From positions 806,001 to 870,000 of the forward strand of contig CAVTOA010000003.1 of the NCBI GenBank assembly GCA_963736285.1: a stretch of 64,000 nt of DNA. The letters run 5' to 3'. This DNA is from CAVTOA01 sp963736285. Lineage in GTDB: Bacteria; Actinomycetota; Actinomycetes; Mycobacteriales; QHCE01. The notes under the pieces are model-generated. The model worked only from the letters and a program-made list of their open reading frames with translations. It was not told where the DNA came from and ran no database searches. Shown in pieces: positions 56,304 through 64,000 of this stretch. Numbering within the stretch: the stretch's first letter is position 1; each line of letters begins with the position of its first letter. The position numbers and the translations under genes are program-made.

Positions 56304-58172
56304 CTACAAAACCTCGGCAACGGCTGCGGCGATCTTGAGCCAGGCGCCGCGCGTTGCCTGCGTGAGCGCTTCGTAACGGATTGGCTCGCCCGAATCCAAA
56401 AGCTGGTCGTAAGGAGCGATGAGCACTTCGCGGGTACGTGCGGAGAAGTGCCGTTCGATCGCGGGCAAATCGGTGCCGCGATGGCTCGGTGGCATCGACA
56501 CCACCGTGACCGCGCTGCGCACCAGCTCTGCTCGGCCGCTCTGCTCCAAATGGTCGAGCATGCGAGCCGCGGTTTCGGCAGAGTCACCACGGGCCGACAT
56601 CGTGACGATGAGCTGGTCGGTCTGGTCGATGGAAGACTGCCAGTTCTCGGCTCGGACATTATTGCCAGTGTCCACAATGATCAGCTTGTAGAACCGGCTC
56701 ACCACTTCGCGGATTTGGTTGAATGCCTGGGCGGTGAGCATCTCGCCGGCGGTGGCCGACTCGTCGGAGGCCAACACGTCGAACATGGCCTCGCCTTGCG
56801 AACGGACGTAATTGGTGAGGTCACCGACCTTGCCATTCGGGCCGATGAAACTGTCTAGCGACTCCAGCACATCCCGCACCGTATGGGTGTGAAAGTCGGG
56901 CTGGGCGCGCATGCCGAGCGTGCCTTGGGTTTCGTTGTTGTCCCAGGCCAGCACGTAGCCACCCCGGCTTTGGCCGAACGTCATCGCCGTCATTAAGACG
57001 GCGACGGTTTTCCCAGCCCCACCCTTGGGGTTGACCACGGTGACCTGACGCAAGCCGCCGAAGTTCCGACGCACCTTGGCAATAGCCTCGCGTTGCAGAT
57101 GCTCCCGTTTGGACATAGACGGGTGGACCAAGCCGAAGGTGGCCCGACGCAGCAACCCACGTATACCCATGGTGGCTTCGGGCTCTTGTGGTTTGTGCGC
57201 GCGACGTGCCGCGAATTCTTCCGCCGTGGGTGCCGCCCGCTCCCTGGGTGGCTCGGGAGCAAGGTTGGGTGGTGACTGCGGTGGGCCGAAGGCAGCCGGA
57301 GGAACGATCTGAGTCGACTGTGAGTCGTAGGCGTCGGCTGGTGCGGTAGCGAGTGGTGGTGCGGAGGCGGGTCCTGGCACGAACGCTGGGCCCGAATATT
57401 CGCTAGCTCCGTAGCCATTTTGTGCCGGATACGTCTGCTGGGAATTTTGGGGGTTTTGTGGCCAGCCAGTTTGTTGGTAGGAATCCCAGTTCGTTTGCGG
57501 GACCTGCTCGAACTGCTGCGCTGGCTGATAGGGCTGGACTGGGGAACCAGGGAAAACTGAATTACCGGCCGTGTTGGGGGCCGTCTGTTGCCAGCCCTGT
57601 GCCATCGGATATTGCTGGTGCGCGGGGTACGTTTGTTCGCTCTGCCCCTCAGCTGGGGGAGCCACATCGGGTGCGGGAGTTGGTGCGCTGATCTCGTTCG
57701 CTACCTCCCCTGGTGCCATTTCGGCCGCGACAGGTTGCGTCTGTGGAGACGGTTCGGGGGTGAGGGCTGGTTCCACTTGCTCTACCAGCTGAGCTGGGGC
57801 CACTCCCTCGGGCGTTGATTGTTGCGACGAGGCATCGTCCGAATTGGACTGACTGGTGAGAAATTCGTTGAGGGTCATGGTTTTTTCCGTATCCGAGGTT
57901 AAGCCAATTGCCTGGCTGGGAGAGGCGCCTTCTGGCATGGCAGATGTCTGCTGAGGTTGTGTGTTGTTGGTGCCAGCGTTGTCTGACTTGCCGGGATACC
58001 GCATGGTCAACTGTTCGTCCTCTTCGTATATGGGCGCTTCGAATTTGTGGCCAGGCGGCGCCCATGCATGGGCCGTGCGTGGGACAGGTTGGGGAGTGGG
58101 GACATTTTTGTCCACATGCGATTGAGGGTTCTGGGTACGTTGGCCCTGATCCTGGCTGGACTCCTGCGCCAT
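56304..58172 (-). CDS. MinD/ParA-like P-loop ATPase with long disordered N-terminus
   Basis: About 622 aa from ATG 58172 (MAQESSQDQGQ), preceded by AGGGGG; ATG 58190 is an alternative. The first ~340 residues are Pro/Gln/Ala-rich and disordered. The ATPase domain has the deviant Walker A VVNPKGGAGKTVAVLMTAMT, AWDNNETQGTLGMRAQPDFH and LIIVDTGNNVRAENW. This combination resembles actinobacterial EspI/ParA-like proteins rather than chromosome ParA. Partners are not encoded nearby. Intact. Confidence 0.75.
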   Translation of the reverse strand: MAQESSQDQGQRTQNPQSHVDKNVPTPQPVPRTAHAWAPPGHKFEAPIYEEDEQLTMRYPGKSDNAGTNNTQPQQTSAMPEGASPSQAIGLTSDTEKTMTLNEFLTSQSNSDDASSQQSTPEGVAPAQLVEQVEPALTPEPSPQTQPVAAEMAPGEVANEISAPTPAPDVAPPAEGQSEQTYPAHQQYPMAQGWQQTAPNTAGNSVFPGSPVQPYQPAQQFEQVPQTNWDSYQQTGWPQNPQNSQQTYPAQNGYGASEYSGPAFVPGPASAPPLATAPADAYDSQSTQIVPPAAFGPPQSPPNLAPEPPRERAAPTAEEFAARRAHKPQEPEATMGIRGLLRRATFGLVHPSMSKREHLQREAIAKVRRNFGGLRQVTVVNPKGGAGKTVAVLMTAMTFGQSRGGYVLAWDNNETQGTLGMRAQPDFHTHTVRDVLESLDSFIGPNGKVGDLTNYVRSQGEAMFDVLASDESATAGEMLTAQAFNQIREVVSRFYKLIIVDTGNNVRAENWQSSIDQTDQLIVTMSARGDSAETAARMLDHLEQSGRAELVRSAVTVVSMPPSHRGTDLPAIERHFSARTREVLIAPYDQLLDSGEPIRYEALTQATRGAWLKIAAAVAEVL

Positions 58173-58252
58173 GACAGACCCCCTGCTCATATCGTCGATT
58201 ACGACATATGTACTGCATCGCCCAATGTGGTGTGAACTTTATGCGATAACGG

Positions 58253-59092
58253 TCATTGGGGTACGTAAATGCCCCAGGCCGAGCGCTCTATCCACCAACT
58301 CCGACCACGGGTGAGCTCACCGTCTACTCCGTCGTCGGTGAACGGCACCGGCCCGGTGGGCGAGATGGTGACCGCCCGGCCGGCTGCCCGCCGCACCTCA
58401 ATCTGGTTCGGCTTGCCAGCTACGTGGGTGGCAACAGCGACACGGATGTAGCCGTCGCTGGCGTCGACGTCGTGAAGCAATGAAAGACCATCAAGGCGTG
58501 CATAGCCGCCGGCGTTAGCCACCGCGCAGGCAAATATGGGTTCGTCCCCTGCGGACAGATTTTTGTCATCGACGTCGACCTGAGCCCGCCACGTGAGTGG
58601 CTGCCCGGTTTCTGTTGCCGCACCAAGCAATGCGCCGTGCACCGTGACGGAGCCGCCGTCATTGCGGAATAGGTCGATGCGGCGTTGCTTTCCGCCCAGT
58701 ACCGCGGCCGCGACCGCTGCCGGTTGGTGGGGAAGGCAGAGCTCAGCGGCGAGGCTTGGTCCGTCCAGAGGGCCGTCCCCGGGCTCGAGTGGCAGCAGCC
58801 CGACCGGTGGTAGGTCTGGCATGGTGCGGTCGGCCGGCAAGTCTGCGGGACGTTTACTCGGCGCGGGGGTCACTCGTCGAGCCATGCGGCGGATGACCGC
58901 GCGCAGCGGCCCGTCGCCTCCAGCAACTACGAGCCGAGCCTGGCGTTCGTCTGCCTTATCGAGTGCGGCATCGACCTCGGTGTCCGAATCCGCGCCCAGG
59001 ATCTCCACCTCTGCTTGCGCCCGCAATGCGTCGGCGCATTGCAGCACTGGAACGCGTTGATGGGTACCCGGAGCGACAACTACTACCTGCAC
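58253..59092 (-). CDS. Diacylglycerol-kinase-like lipid kinase family protein
   Basis: About 280 aa from GTG 59092 (VQVVVVAPGTHQRV); longer starts inside purA are unlikely. The motif LVVAGGDGPLRAVIRRMARR corresponds to the GGDGT nucleotide-binding loop of diacylglycerol/sphingosine kinases, although Thr is replaced by Pro. Later parts (VTVHGALLGAATETG; FACAVANAGGYARLDGLSLL) fit the C-terminal domain. Because the key loop is altered, catalytic activity is doubtful. It is divergent from purA, with only 19 bp between the chosen starts. Confidence 0.55.
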   Translation of the reverse strand: MQVVVVAPGTHQRVPVLQCADALRAQAEVEILGADSDTEVDAALDKADERQARLVVAGGDGPLRAVIRRMARRVTPAPSKRPADLPADRTMPDLPPVGLLPLEPGDGPLDGPSLAAELCLPHQPAAVAAAVLGGKQRRIDLFRNDGGSVTVHGALLGAATETGQPLTWRAQVDVDDKNLSAGDEPIFACAVANAGGYARLDGLSLLHDVDASDGYIRVAVATHVAGKPNQIEVRRAAGRAVTISPTGPVPFTDDGVDGELTRGRSWWIERSAWGIYVPQ

Positions 59093-59111
59093 GTTCGGTA
59101 GCCTGTCATGA

Positions 59112-60398
59112 GTGCCCGCTCTTGTGATCATCGGTGCCCAATGGGGCGATGAAGGTAAAGGTAAAGCCACCGATCTTTTAGGTGGAAAAGTCCAGTACGT
59201 GGTGCGCTATCAAGGCGGCAATAACGCCGGCCACACGGTGGTGCTACCTAACGGACAAGACTTCGCGCTCAAACTCATTCCGTCCGGCATTTTGACGCCT
59301 GGCGTTACCAATGTCATCGGTAATGGCGTGGTGGTCGACCCGGGTGCGTTGCTCAGCGAACTTGCGGGTTTGCGAGAACGCAATGTAGACACCAGCCGTT
59401 TGCTTATCTCGGCCGACGCGCACCTGATCATGCCCTACCACGTGGCGATCGACCGGGTAACCGAGCGATACCTGGGTAAGGCAAAGATCGGCACCACCGG
59501 ACGTGGCATCGGCCCGGCCTACCAGGACAAAGTCGCGCGGGTAGGGGTGCGTGCCCAGGACCTGCTTGACGAAAAAATCCTGCGGCAAAAGGTAGAAGCC
59601 GCGCTCGATTTCAAGAACCAAGTCCTGGTCAAGGTGTATAACCGCCGCGCGCTCGATCCGGAGCAGGTAGCCGACGAGGTACTCGCCCAGGGCACACAGT
59701 TCGTCGACCGCATCGCCGACACCCGGCTGGTGCTCAACCAGGCGCTAGACCGTGGCGAGAACGTCCTGCTCGAGGGTTCGCAGGGCACATTGCTCGACGT
59801 CGACCACGGCACATATCCGTTCGTGACCTCATCCAACCCCACGGCTGGCGGTGCGAGTGCCGGGTCGGGTATAGGCGTTACCCGTATCACCACTGTGGTG
59901 GGGATCCTCAAGGCTTACACCACTCGGGTGGGCTCTGGACCATTCCCCACCGAGCTGGATGACGAATGGGGCGACTACCTGCGCACCACTGGTGGCGAGA
60001 TCGGCGTCAACACGCGTCGGCCACGGCGGACCGGCTGGTTCGACTCAGTCATAGCCCGGTACGCGGCTAGGGTCAATGGCATCACCGACTTCTTCATGAC
60101 CAAGCTCGACGTACTGTCCAGTGTGGAGCGAATCCCGGTCTGTGTCGCGTACGAGGTCGATGGGGTCCGCCAAGACGAGATGCCTATGACGCAAACCGAG
60201 TTCCACCACGCCGTGCCCGTCTACGAATACCTGGATGGCTGGAAAGAAGACATCTCTGGCTGCCGGAACTTCGATGATCTGCCGGTTAACGCCCAGACCT
60301 ATATTCGTCGGCTTGAGGAACTCTCCGGTGCTCGAGTGAGCGTGGTGGGCGTCGGACCGGGCCGGGAGCAAAACGTGGTGCTGCACGAGATCGCGTGA
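59112..60398 (+). CDS. purA: Adenylosuccinate synthetase
   Basis: 428 aa from GTG 59112 (MPALVIIGAQWGDEGKGKAT). Makes adenylosuccinate from IMP, Asp and GTP. Catalytic loop GAQWGDEGKGK, ADAHLIMPYHVAIDRV, KIGTTGRGIGPAYQDK, EGSQGTLLDVDHGTYPFVTS and the GTP site near TRRPRRTGWFDSV. Normal length and free of frameshifts. Upstream of the riboswitch-controlled glyA gene. Confidence 0.97.
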   Translation: MPALVIIGAQWGDEGKGKATDLLGGKVQYVVRYQGGNNAGHTVVLPNGQDFALKLIPSGILTPGVTNVIGNGVVVDPGALLSELAGLRERNVDTSRLLISADAHLIMPYHVAIDRVTERYLGKAKIGTTGRGIGPAYQDKVARVGVRAQDLLDEKILRQKVEAALDFKNQVLVKVYNRRALDPEQVADEVLAQGTQFVDRIADTRLVLNQALDRGENVLLEGSQGTLLDVDHGTYPFVTSSNPTAGGASAGSGIGVTRITTVVGILKAYTTRVGSGPFPTELDDEWGDYLRTTGGEIGVNTRRPRRTGWFDSVIARYAARVNGITDFFMTKLDVLSSVERIPVCVAYEVDGVRQDEMPMTQTEFHHAVPVYEYLDGWKEDISGCRNFDDLPVNAQTYIRRLEELSGARVSVVGVGPGREQNVVLHEIA

Positions 60399-60438
60399 GA
60401 GGTACGCGGGTCTGGTGGTGTCAGAGTGCGCTACCGTA

Positions 60439-60538
60439 TGTAGGTCGTGACTGGCGCTAGAGCTCGGCGTATGTCCGGGCTTGTAGGTGGAGTACCACCG
60501 GGGAGCAAGTTAAGCAGGAACCGTGCGCCTGGGTCCTG
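60439..60538 (+). ncRNA. ZTP riboswitch (pfl motif) upstream of glyA
   Basis: The segment carries the conserved elements of the ZTP/pfl RNA in order: gtcgtgactggcg (~60444-60456), a variable stem region, accaccggggagca (~60494-60507), and the pseudoknot strand ccgtgcgcctgggtcc (~60521-60536). It starts ~40 bp after purA and ends ~43 bp before glyA. ZTP riboswitches sense the purine intermediate ZTP, which accumulates when 10-formyl-THF is low, and commonly control glyA, folate and purine genes. Confidence 0.88.
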
Positions 60539-60580
60539 TTTTGTATCCGTTATTCGCCCCGAATTGCTGGAGATGTCGCG

Positions 60581-61846
60581 ATGACCAAGGCCACACATCC
60601 TTCCCTTGCCGCTTTCGACCCCGAGCTCGCTGAGCTCGTCGCGGGCGAGGAGCAGCGGCAAGCCGAGACGATTCGGCTCATTCCGTCGGAGAACTACGTC
60701 TCGTCCGCTGTGCTTGAAGCAACCAGCACTGTGCTGACGAACAAATATTCCGAGGGCTACGCCGGTAAGCGTTACTACGAGGGTCAGCAGTTTATCGATC
60801 CTATTGAGACGCTCGCGATCGAGCGGGCGAAGGCCTTGTTCGGGGTCGACCACGCAAACGTGCAGCCCTATTCGGGTTCGCCGGCCAACTTGGCCGTGTA
60901 TCTGGCGTTCGCTAACCCGGGCGACACCGTGATGGGCATGGGTCTTCCGATGGGCGGGCACCTCACCCATGGCTGGTCCGTCTCAGCTACCGGCAAGTGG
61001 TTTAACGCCGTCCACTATGGAGTGCGGCACGACACTGGCCGGCTCGACCTCGACCAGGTGCGCGATCTCGCTCGCAAAGAGCGGCCGAAGCTTATTTTCT
61101 GTGGTGGCACCGCCATCCCGCGCACGATCGACTTTCCCGCGTTTGCCGAGATCGCACGCGAGGTCAACGCGGTATTGGTGGCCGACATCGCACACATCGC
61201 CGGTCTGATCGCTGGCGGTGCACATCCCTCGCCCGTGGGCTATGCCGACGTCATCTCCACCACCACACACAAAACGCTTCGTGGCCCTCGCGGCGCGATG
61301 ATCATGACCACGGCCGAGCATGCGAAGGCGGTCGATAAGGCGGTGTTCCCAGGGCTGCAGGGGGGGCCGCATAATCACACCACCGCGGCCATCGCCGTCG
61401 CGCTAAAAGAGGCAGCCCAGCCGCCGTTCCGCGACTACGCACACGCCATCGTTGCTAACGCCAAGGCGCTGGCCACTGAACTCGCGGCTCGCGGTTTCGA
61501 TCTCGTTTCCGGTGGCACAGATAACCACCTCATTCTCATAGACCTGACCTCGAAAAACGTCGCTGGCAAGCCAGCCGCGCAGGCGCTTGACCGCGCGGGC
61601 ATCGAGACCAACTACAACACGGTACCGTTCGACCCCCGTAAGCCTTTCGACCCGTCGGGCCTCCGTATCGGTACCCCGGCAATCACGAGCCGGGGCATGG
61701 GGACAGCTGAGATGCGTGTGGTGGGCGGCTGGATCGACGAGGTGATTACCGCGGTGTCCAAAGGCGACTCCGAGGACGTCATCAACCGCGTCCGGAGTGA
61801 AGTCAACGCTTTGACGGGCAAGTTTCCGGCACCAGGGCTTTCGTAG
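60581..61846 (+). CDS. glyA: Serine hydroxymethyltransferase
   Basis: 421 aa. PLP enzyme converting serine and THF to glycine and 5,10-methylene-THF. Features: IRLIPSENYVSSAVLEATST, NKYSEGYAGKRYYEG, YSGSPANLAVYLA, the PLP-binding Lys in VISTTTHKTLRGPRGAMIM, and GLQGGPHNHTTAAIAVAL. It lies downstream of a ZTP riboswitch, so one-carbon shortage should raise its expression. ATG 60581, intact. Confidence 0.97.
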   Translation: MTKATHPSLAAFDPELAELVAGEEQRQAETIRLIPSENYVSSAVLEATSTVLTNKYSEGYAGKRYYEGQQFIDPIETLAIERAKALFGVDHANVQPYSGSPANLAVYLAFANPGDTVMGMGLPMGGHLTHGWSVSATGKWFNAVHYGVRHDTGRLDLDQVRDLARKERPKLIFCGGTAIPRTIDFPAFAEIAREVNAVLVADIAHIAGLIAGGAHPSPVGYADVISTTTHKTLRGPRGAMIMTTAEHAKAVDKAVFPGLQGGPHNHTTAAIAVALKEAAQPPFRDYAHAIVANAKALATELAARGFDLVSGGTDNHLILIDLTSKNVAGKPAAQALDRAGIETNYNTVPFDPRKPFDPSGLRIGTPAITSRGMGTAEMRVVGGWIDEVITAVSKGDSEDVINRVRSEVNALTGKFPAPGLS

Positions 61847-61849
61847 CTC

Positions 61850-61875
61850 GTCTGGTACTAGTTCTGGTACCAGAC
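61850..61875. promoter_or_regulatory. Inverted repeat ahead of the YefM/YoeB remnant (old operator)
   Basis: gtctggtac (61850-61858) and gtaccagac (61867-61875) are inverted copies, with ctggtaccag (61864-61873) itself a palindrome. It sits 9 bp before the YefM start codon, where YefM operators lie. It begins 4 bp after the glyA stop. Confidence 0.5.
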
Positions 61876-61884
61876 AGGGGAGAC

Positions 61885-62110
61885 ATGGCTATTACCGCCT
61901 CTGAGGCACGACCGAACCATGTTCGAGCGCATTAATCGGCTCATCGACGAGGTGTTACGTGATCCGTTCGCTGGCATTGGCAAACCTGAACAGCTGAGGT
62001 ATGCGCTCACTGGCGCCTGGTCCCGCAGAATCAGCGGAGAGCACCGTTTGGTCTACCTGGTGGAAGATGACGACGTGGTCATCCTTCAGGCGCGGTATCG
62101 CTACAAATAG
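61885..62110 (+). pseudogene. Deletion-fused YefM-YoeB toxin-antitoxin remnant
   Basis: ATG 61885 reads MAITASEARPN, the YefM antitoxin N-terminus, and soon stops. The other frame (61919-62110) reads ERINRLIDEVLRDPFAGIGK then PEQLRYALTGAWSRRISGEH and RLVYLVEDDDVVILQARYRY, the C-terminal two thirds of YoeB. The rest of YefM and the first ~25 residues of YoeB are missing, so one deletion joined the two genes. The toxin catalytic part survives, but without its N-terminal strand. Confidence 0.75.
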
Positions 62111-62132
62111 CTTGCGTAGAGGTGACGTCCGA

Positions 62133-63125
62133 TCAGATGGCTGGTCGAATGGCGGTGACCGCGCTCCCATGCACGGCGGTCACCGCTCCTCCGGCCCGAC
62201 CAAGATCTAACAGCTGCTCGACCGAAGCCGAAAACTGCTCGACGGCGCCGGGCTCGGCTGGCCAGGCTTCACGCACGCGGTGTGGCTGCTCGAGCCAGGC
62301 TTGAAGTTTGCTGGGGTCGCGAGCGTCGAGCCTGCGGCGGGCTTCGCTGAGCTCGGCGATCATGACGTCTAGCTCTCGGCGTAGTGCGCGAGCGTTGTTG
62401 GCGCAGAACCCGGCTGTCCGGTCCGTTCTGGTGGTGGCGGCGCGGGAGACGTCAGCGAAGTAGTCGCCACCGAGCGAAAGCGCCAAGCGGCCGGAATCAC
62501 CACTTATGGCGGTGCGGGTAAAAGCACTGGAGATCAAATGGGGGAGGTCGTTCGTGCGGGCCAGCACGGTGTCATGGTCGTGAGCGGTGGTGGGCACCAC
62601 GCGGCAGCCCATGCTTGTCAACAGTTCGGCCACGCCGAGCCAGTCGCCTAGCGCGCTGGAGGAACGTGTGGCCCGATCAAGGCACAGTGCCCAGGGAACG
62701 TCGTCGTAAAGGCGGCTGTCGCTTTGGAAGTAGCCCGCCCGTTCGAAGCCAACCATGGGATGACCCCCAACCCACCGGGTGGCGGCGAACTTTGCTTGGA
62801 CCAGTTCTTCCAACGGTTCCTTGATTGAGGTGACATCGGTGAGGACCCCACGGTAGCCAGCGGCTGACAGCCCGTGCAGCACCTTGGGAACGTCCAAGGT
62901 GGACACGGCTATAACCACTAAATCAGCGCCCACCACCGCTGCGGGGATAGTGTCGGCTACTCGGTCCGCGAGCCGGTTTCCAGTGGTGGCCGCGTGCCGA
63001 CGGGCTTCCTCTCGGGTGGCCGGATCCATGTCGTATGCACAAACGGGATGCCCGTGCGCGGTCAACAATTGCCAGAGCGAGCCGCCCATCAACCCGAGCC
63101 CCAAGATGGCGATCCGTGAGTACAT
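62133..63125 (-). CDS. tyrA: Prephenate dehydrogenase
   Basis: 330 aa. NAD(P)-dependent step to 4-hydroxyphenylpyruvate in tyrosine synthesis. Rossmann motif SRIAILGLGLMGGSLWQLL, VIAVSTLDVPKVL, LTDVTSIKEPL, GGHPMVGFERAGYFQSD and catalytic-region HDHDTVLARTNDLPHLIS. No ACT domain is evident at the C-terminus, so feedback control may be weak or different. Divergent from purD. Confidence 0.88.
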   Translation of the reverse strand: MYSRIAILGLGLMGGSLWQLLTAHGHPVCAYDMDPATREEARRHAATTGNRLADRVADTIPAAVVGADLVVIAVSTLDVPKVLHGLSAAGYRGVLTDVTSIKEPLEELVQAKFAATRWVGGHPMVGFERAGYFQSDSRLYDDVPWALCLDRATRSSSALGDWLGVAELLTSMGCRVVPTTAHDHDTVLARTNDLPHLISSAFTRTAISGDSGRLALSLGGDYFADVSRAATTRTDRTAGFCANNARALRRELDVMIAELSEARRRLDARDPSKLQAWLEQPHRVREAWPAEPGAVEQFSASVEQLLDLGRAGGAVTAVHGSAVTAIRPAI

Positions 63126-63212
63126 GCGCGCCAGCTTGCCACGGTGTGCCGCTCACCACCTCGACAAACCCCCATATCGGTGCGGGGAGAGTGTGGCCGT
63201 TAGGGTCGGAGC

Positions 63213-64000
63213 GTGCGCATTCTTGTGATCGGCGGTGGGGCTCGCGAGCATGCGTTGTGCGCCTCATTCGCTGCTGACCCCGCCGTTAGTCATGTGATGG
63301 CCGCGCCCGGTAATCCCGGAATTGGCCAGTTAGCTGAGTTTTACGCCGTTCGCCTGGACGAGCCAGAAGAAATGGCGGCGTTGGCGCAGCGCGTCGCGGC
63401 TGACTTTGTGGTGATCGGGCCAGAGCTTCCACTGGTTGCGGGCGTGGCCGACGCGGTGCGGCGGGCGGGGATCGCCTGCTTCGGGCCGTCGGCGAGGCCG
63501 CGGCGCTTAGAAGGGTCCAAGTCTTTCGCTAAAGAGATCATGACGGCTGCGGGTGTCCCGACCGCGGCAGCGCGCAGTCTGCGATTCCGCTGCGGAGGCT
63601 GCGCAGGCCTTTGGAGAGTTCGGCTCTCCTTATGTCGTCAAAGCGGATGGTTTGGCGGCTGGCAAAGGCGTGATTGTCACCGACGATCGGGACGCTGCGC
63701 TCGCCCACGTGCGTCGTGCGGGCGCACTATCATCGAGGAATATCTCGACGGGCCAGAGATGTCACTGTTTGTGGTCACAGATGGCGTCGACCGCCGTGCC
63801 GTTGCTGCCAGCACAAGACTTCAAGCGCATAAGTGAAGGAGACGCCGGACCCAACACCGGCGGGATGGGTGCGTACTGCCCGCTGTCGTGGGCGCCAAAA
63901 GGCCTGGTCGGCGACGTCATGGACAGTGTCGTGCATCCCGACGCTCCGTGCCATGGCTGAGCAGGGAAGTCTCCTTTAGCGGTTTGCTCTATGTGGGGCT
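63213..64000 (+). CDS. purD: Phosphoribosylamine-glycine ligase, 3' truncated by window edge, frameshifted
   Basis: GTG 63213. ATP-grasp enzyme that joins phosphoribosylamine and glycine. N-terminal MRILVIGGGAREHALCASFA, FVVIGPELPLVAGVADAVRR and SKSFAKEIMTAAGVPTA in one frame; AFGEFGSPYVVKADGLAAGK then GVIVTDDRDAALAHV in another; TIIEEYLDGPEMSLFVVTDG back in the first; and DFKRISEGDAGPNTGGMGAY in the second. At least three indels in under 500 bp. The gene continues beyond 64000. Confidence 0.88.

Overview
The window is high-GC DNA from an actinobacterium. It carries a dnaK-grpE-dnaJ-hspR operon, clpB, pyrE, fba with a DedA gene, a DUF3151 gene, purA, an FadE5-type acyl-CoA dehydrogenase, an Rv0338c-type iron-sulfur reductase, an LppU-type lipoprotein-like gene and a SpoIIE-type phosphatase. 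Several of these are also grouped in Mycobacterium (recalled, not searched). The species cannot be named from sequence alone.

Layout. 1-9.7 kb: the 3' part of a dimethylargininase gene, a pair of membrane-associated GTPases, a 2-oxoacid dehydrogenase operon (E1 alpha, E1 beta, E2) and an LppU-like membrane protein. 9.9-17.0 kb: acyl-CoA dehydrogenase behind a 16-bp palindrome, SpoIIE phosphatase, MgtC, GtrA, methyltransferase, GNAT and VOC proteins. 17.2-21.2 kb: a RelBE remnant, then a ~3.4-kb element integrated at the 3' end of tRNA-Gly(CCC) and bounded by 63-bp repeats. It carries an unusual 361-aa protein with an internal repeat and a structured 600-bp non-coding region. 21.35-28.6 kb: dCTP deaminase, two CNNM/CBS proteins, an iron-sulfur oxidoreductase and a Ser/Thr kinase; all but the kinase are heavily frameshifted. 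28.9-37.2 kb: the heat-shock block. 37.2-42.7 kb: GT-C-like membrane protein, an unknown protein, SDR, pyrE and LemA. 42.8-44.9 kb: DedA and fba, both frameshifted.

45.0-55.6 kb is accessory DNA lying between fba and the purA region. It contains a HAD hydrolase, a polypurine block, a duplicated unit (AAA ATPase, DUF488, DUF3151) present twice in the same order, a BrnT-like toxin-antitoxin pair with its own palindrome, a truncated transposase, an AbiEii-type toxin-antitoxin pair with a broken toxin, and an unrecognised 458-aa protein. 55.7-64 kb returns to the core: PhnB-like VOC protein, ParA-like ATPase, a diacylglycerol-kinase-like protein, purA, a ZTP riboswitch ahead of glyA, a YefM/YoeB scar, prephenate dehydrogenase and the start of purD.

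Frameshifts fall in patches (13.9-26.7, 43-46 and 63.5-64 kb) and hit housekeeping genes whose protein sequence is otherwise conserved. In one gene a frame is lost and regained. This fits sequencing or assembly indels better than gene decay, so I annotate those genes across their frameshifts. The most promising new biology is the tRNA-Gly element with its 361-aa protein, and the duplicated ATPase/TA region with its 458-aa protein.
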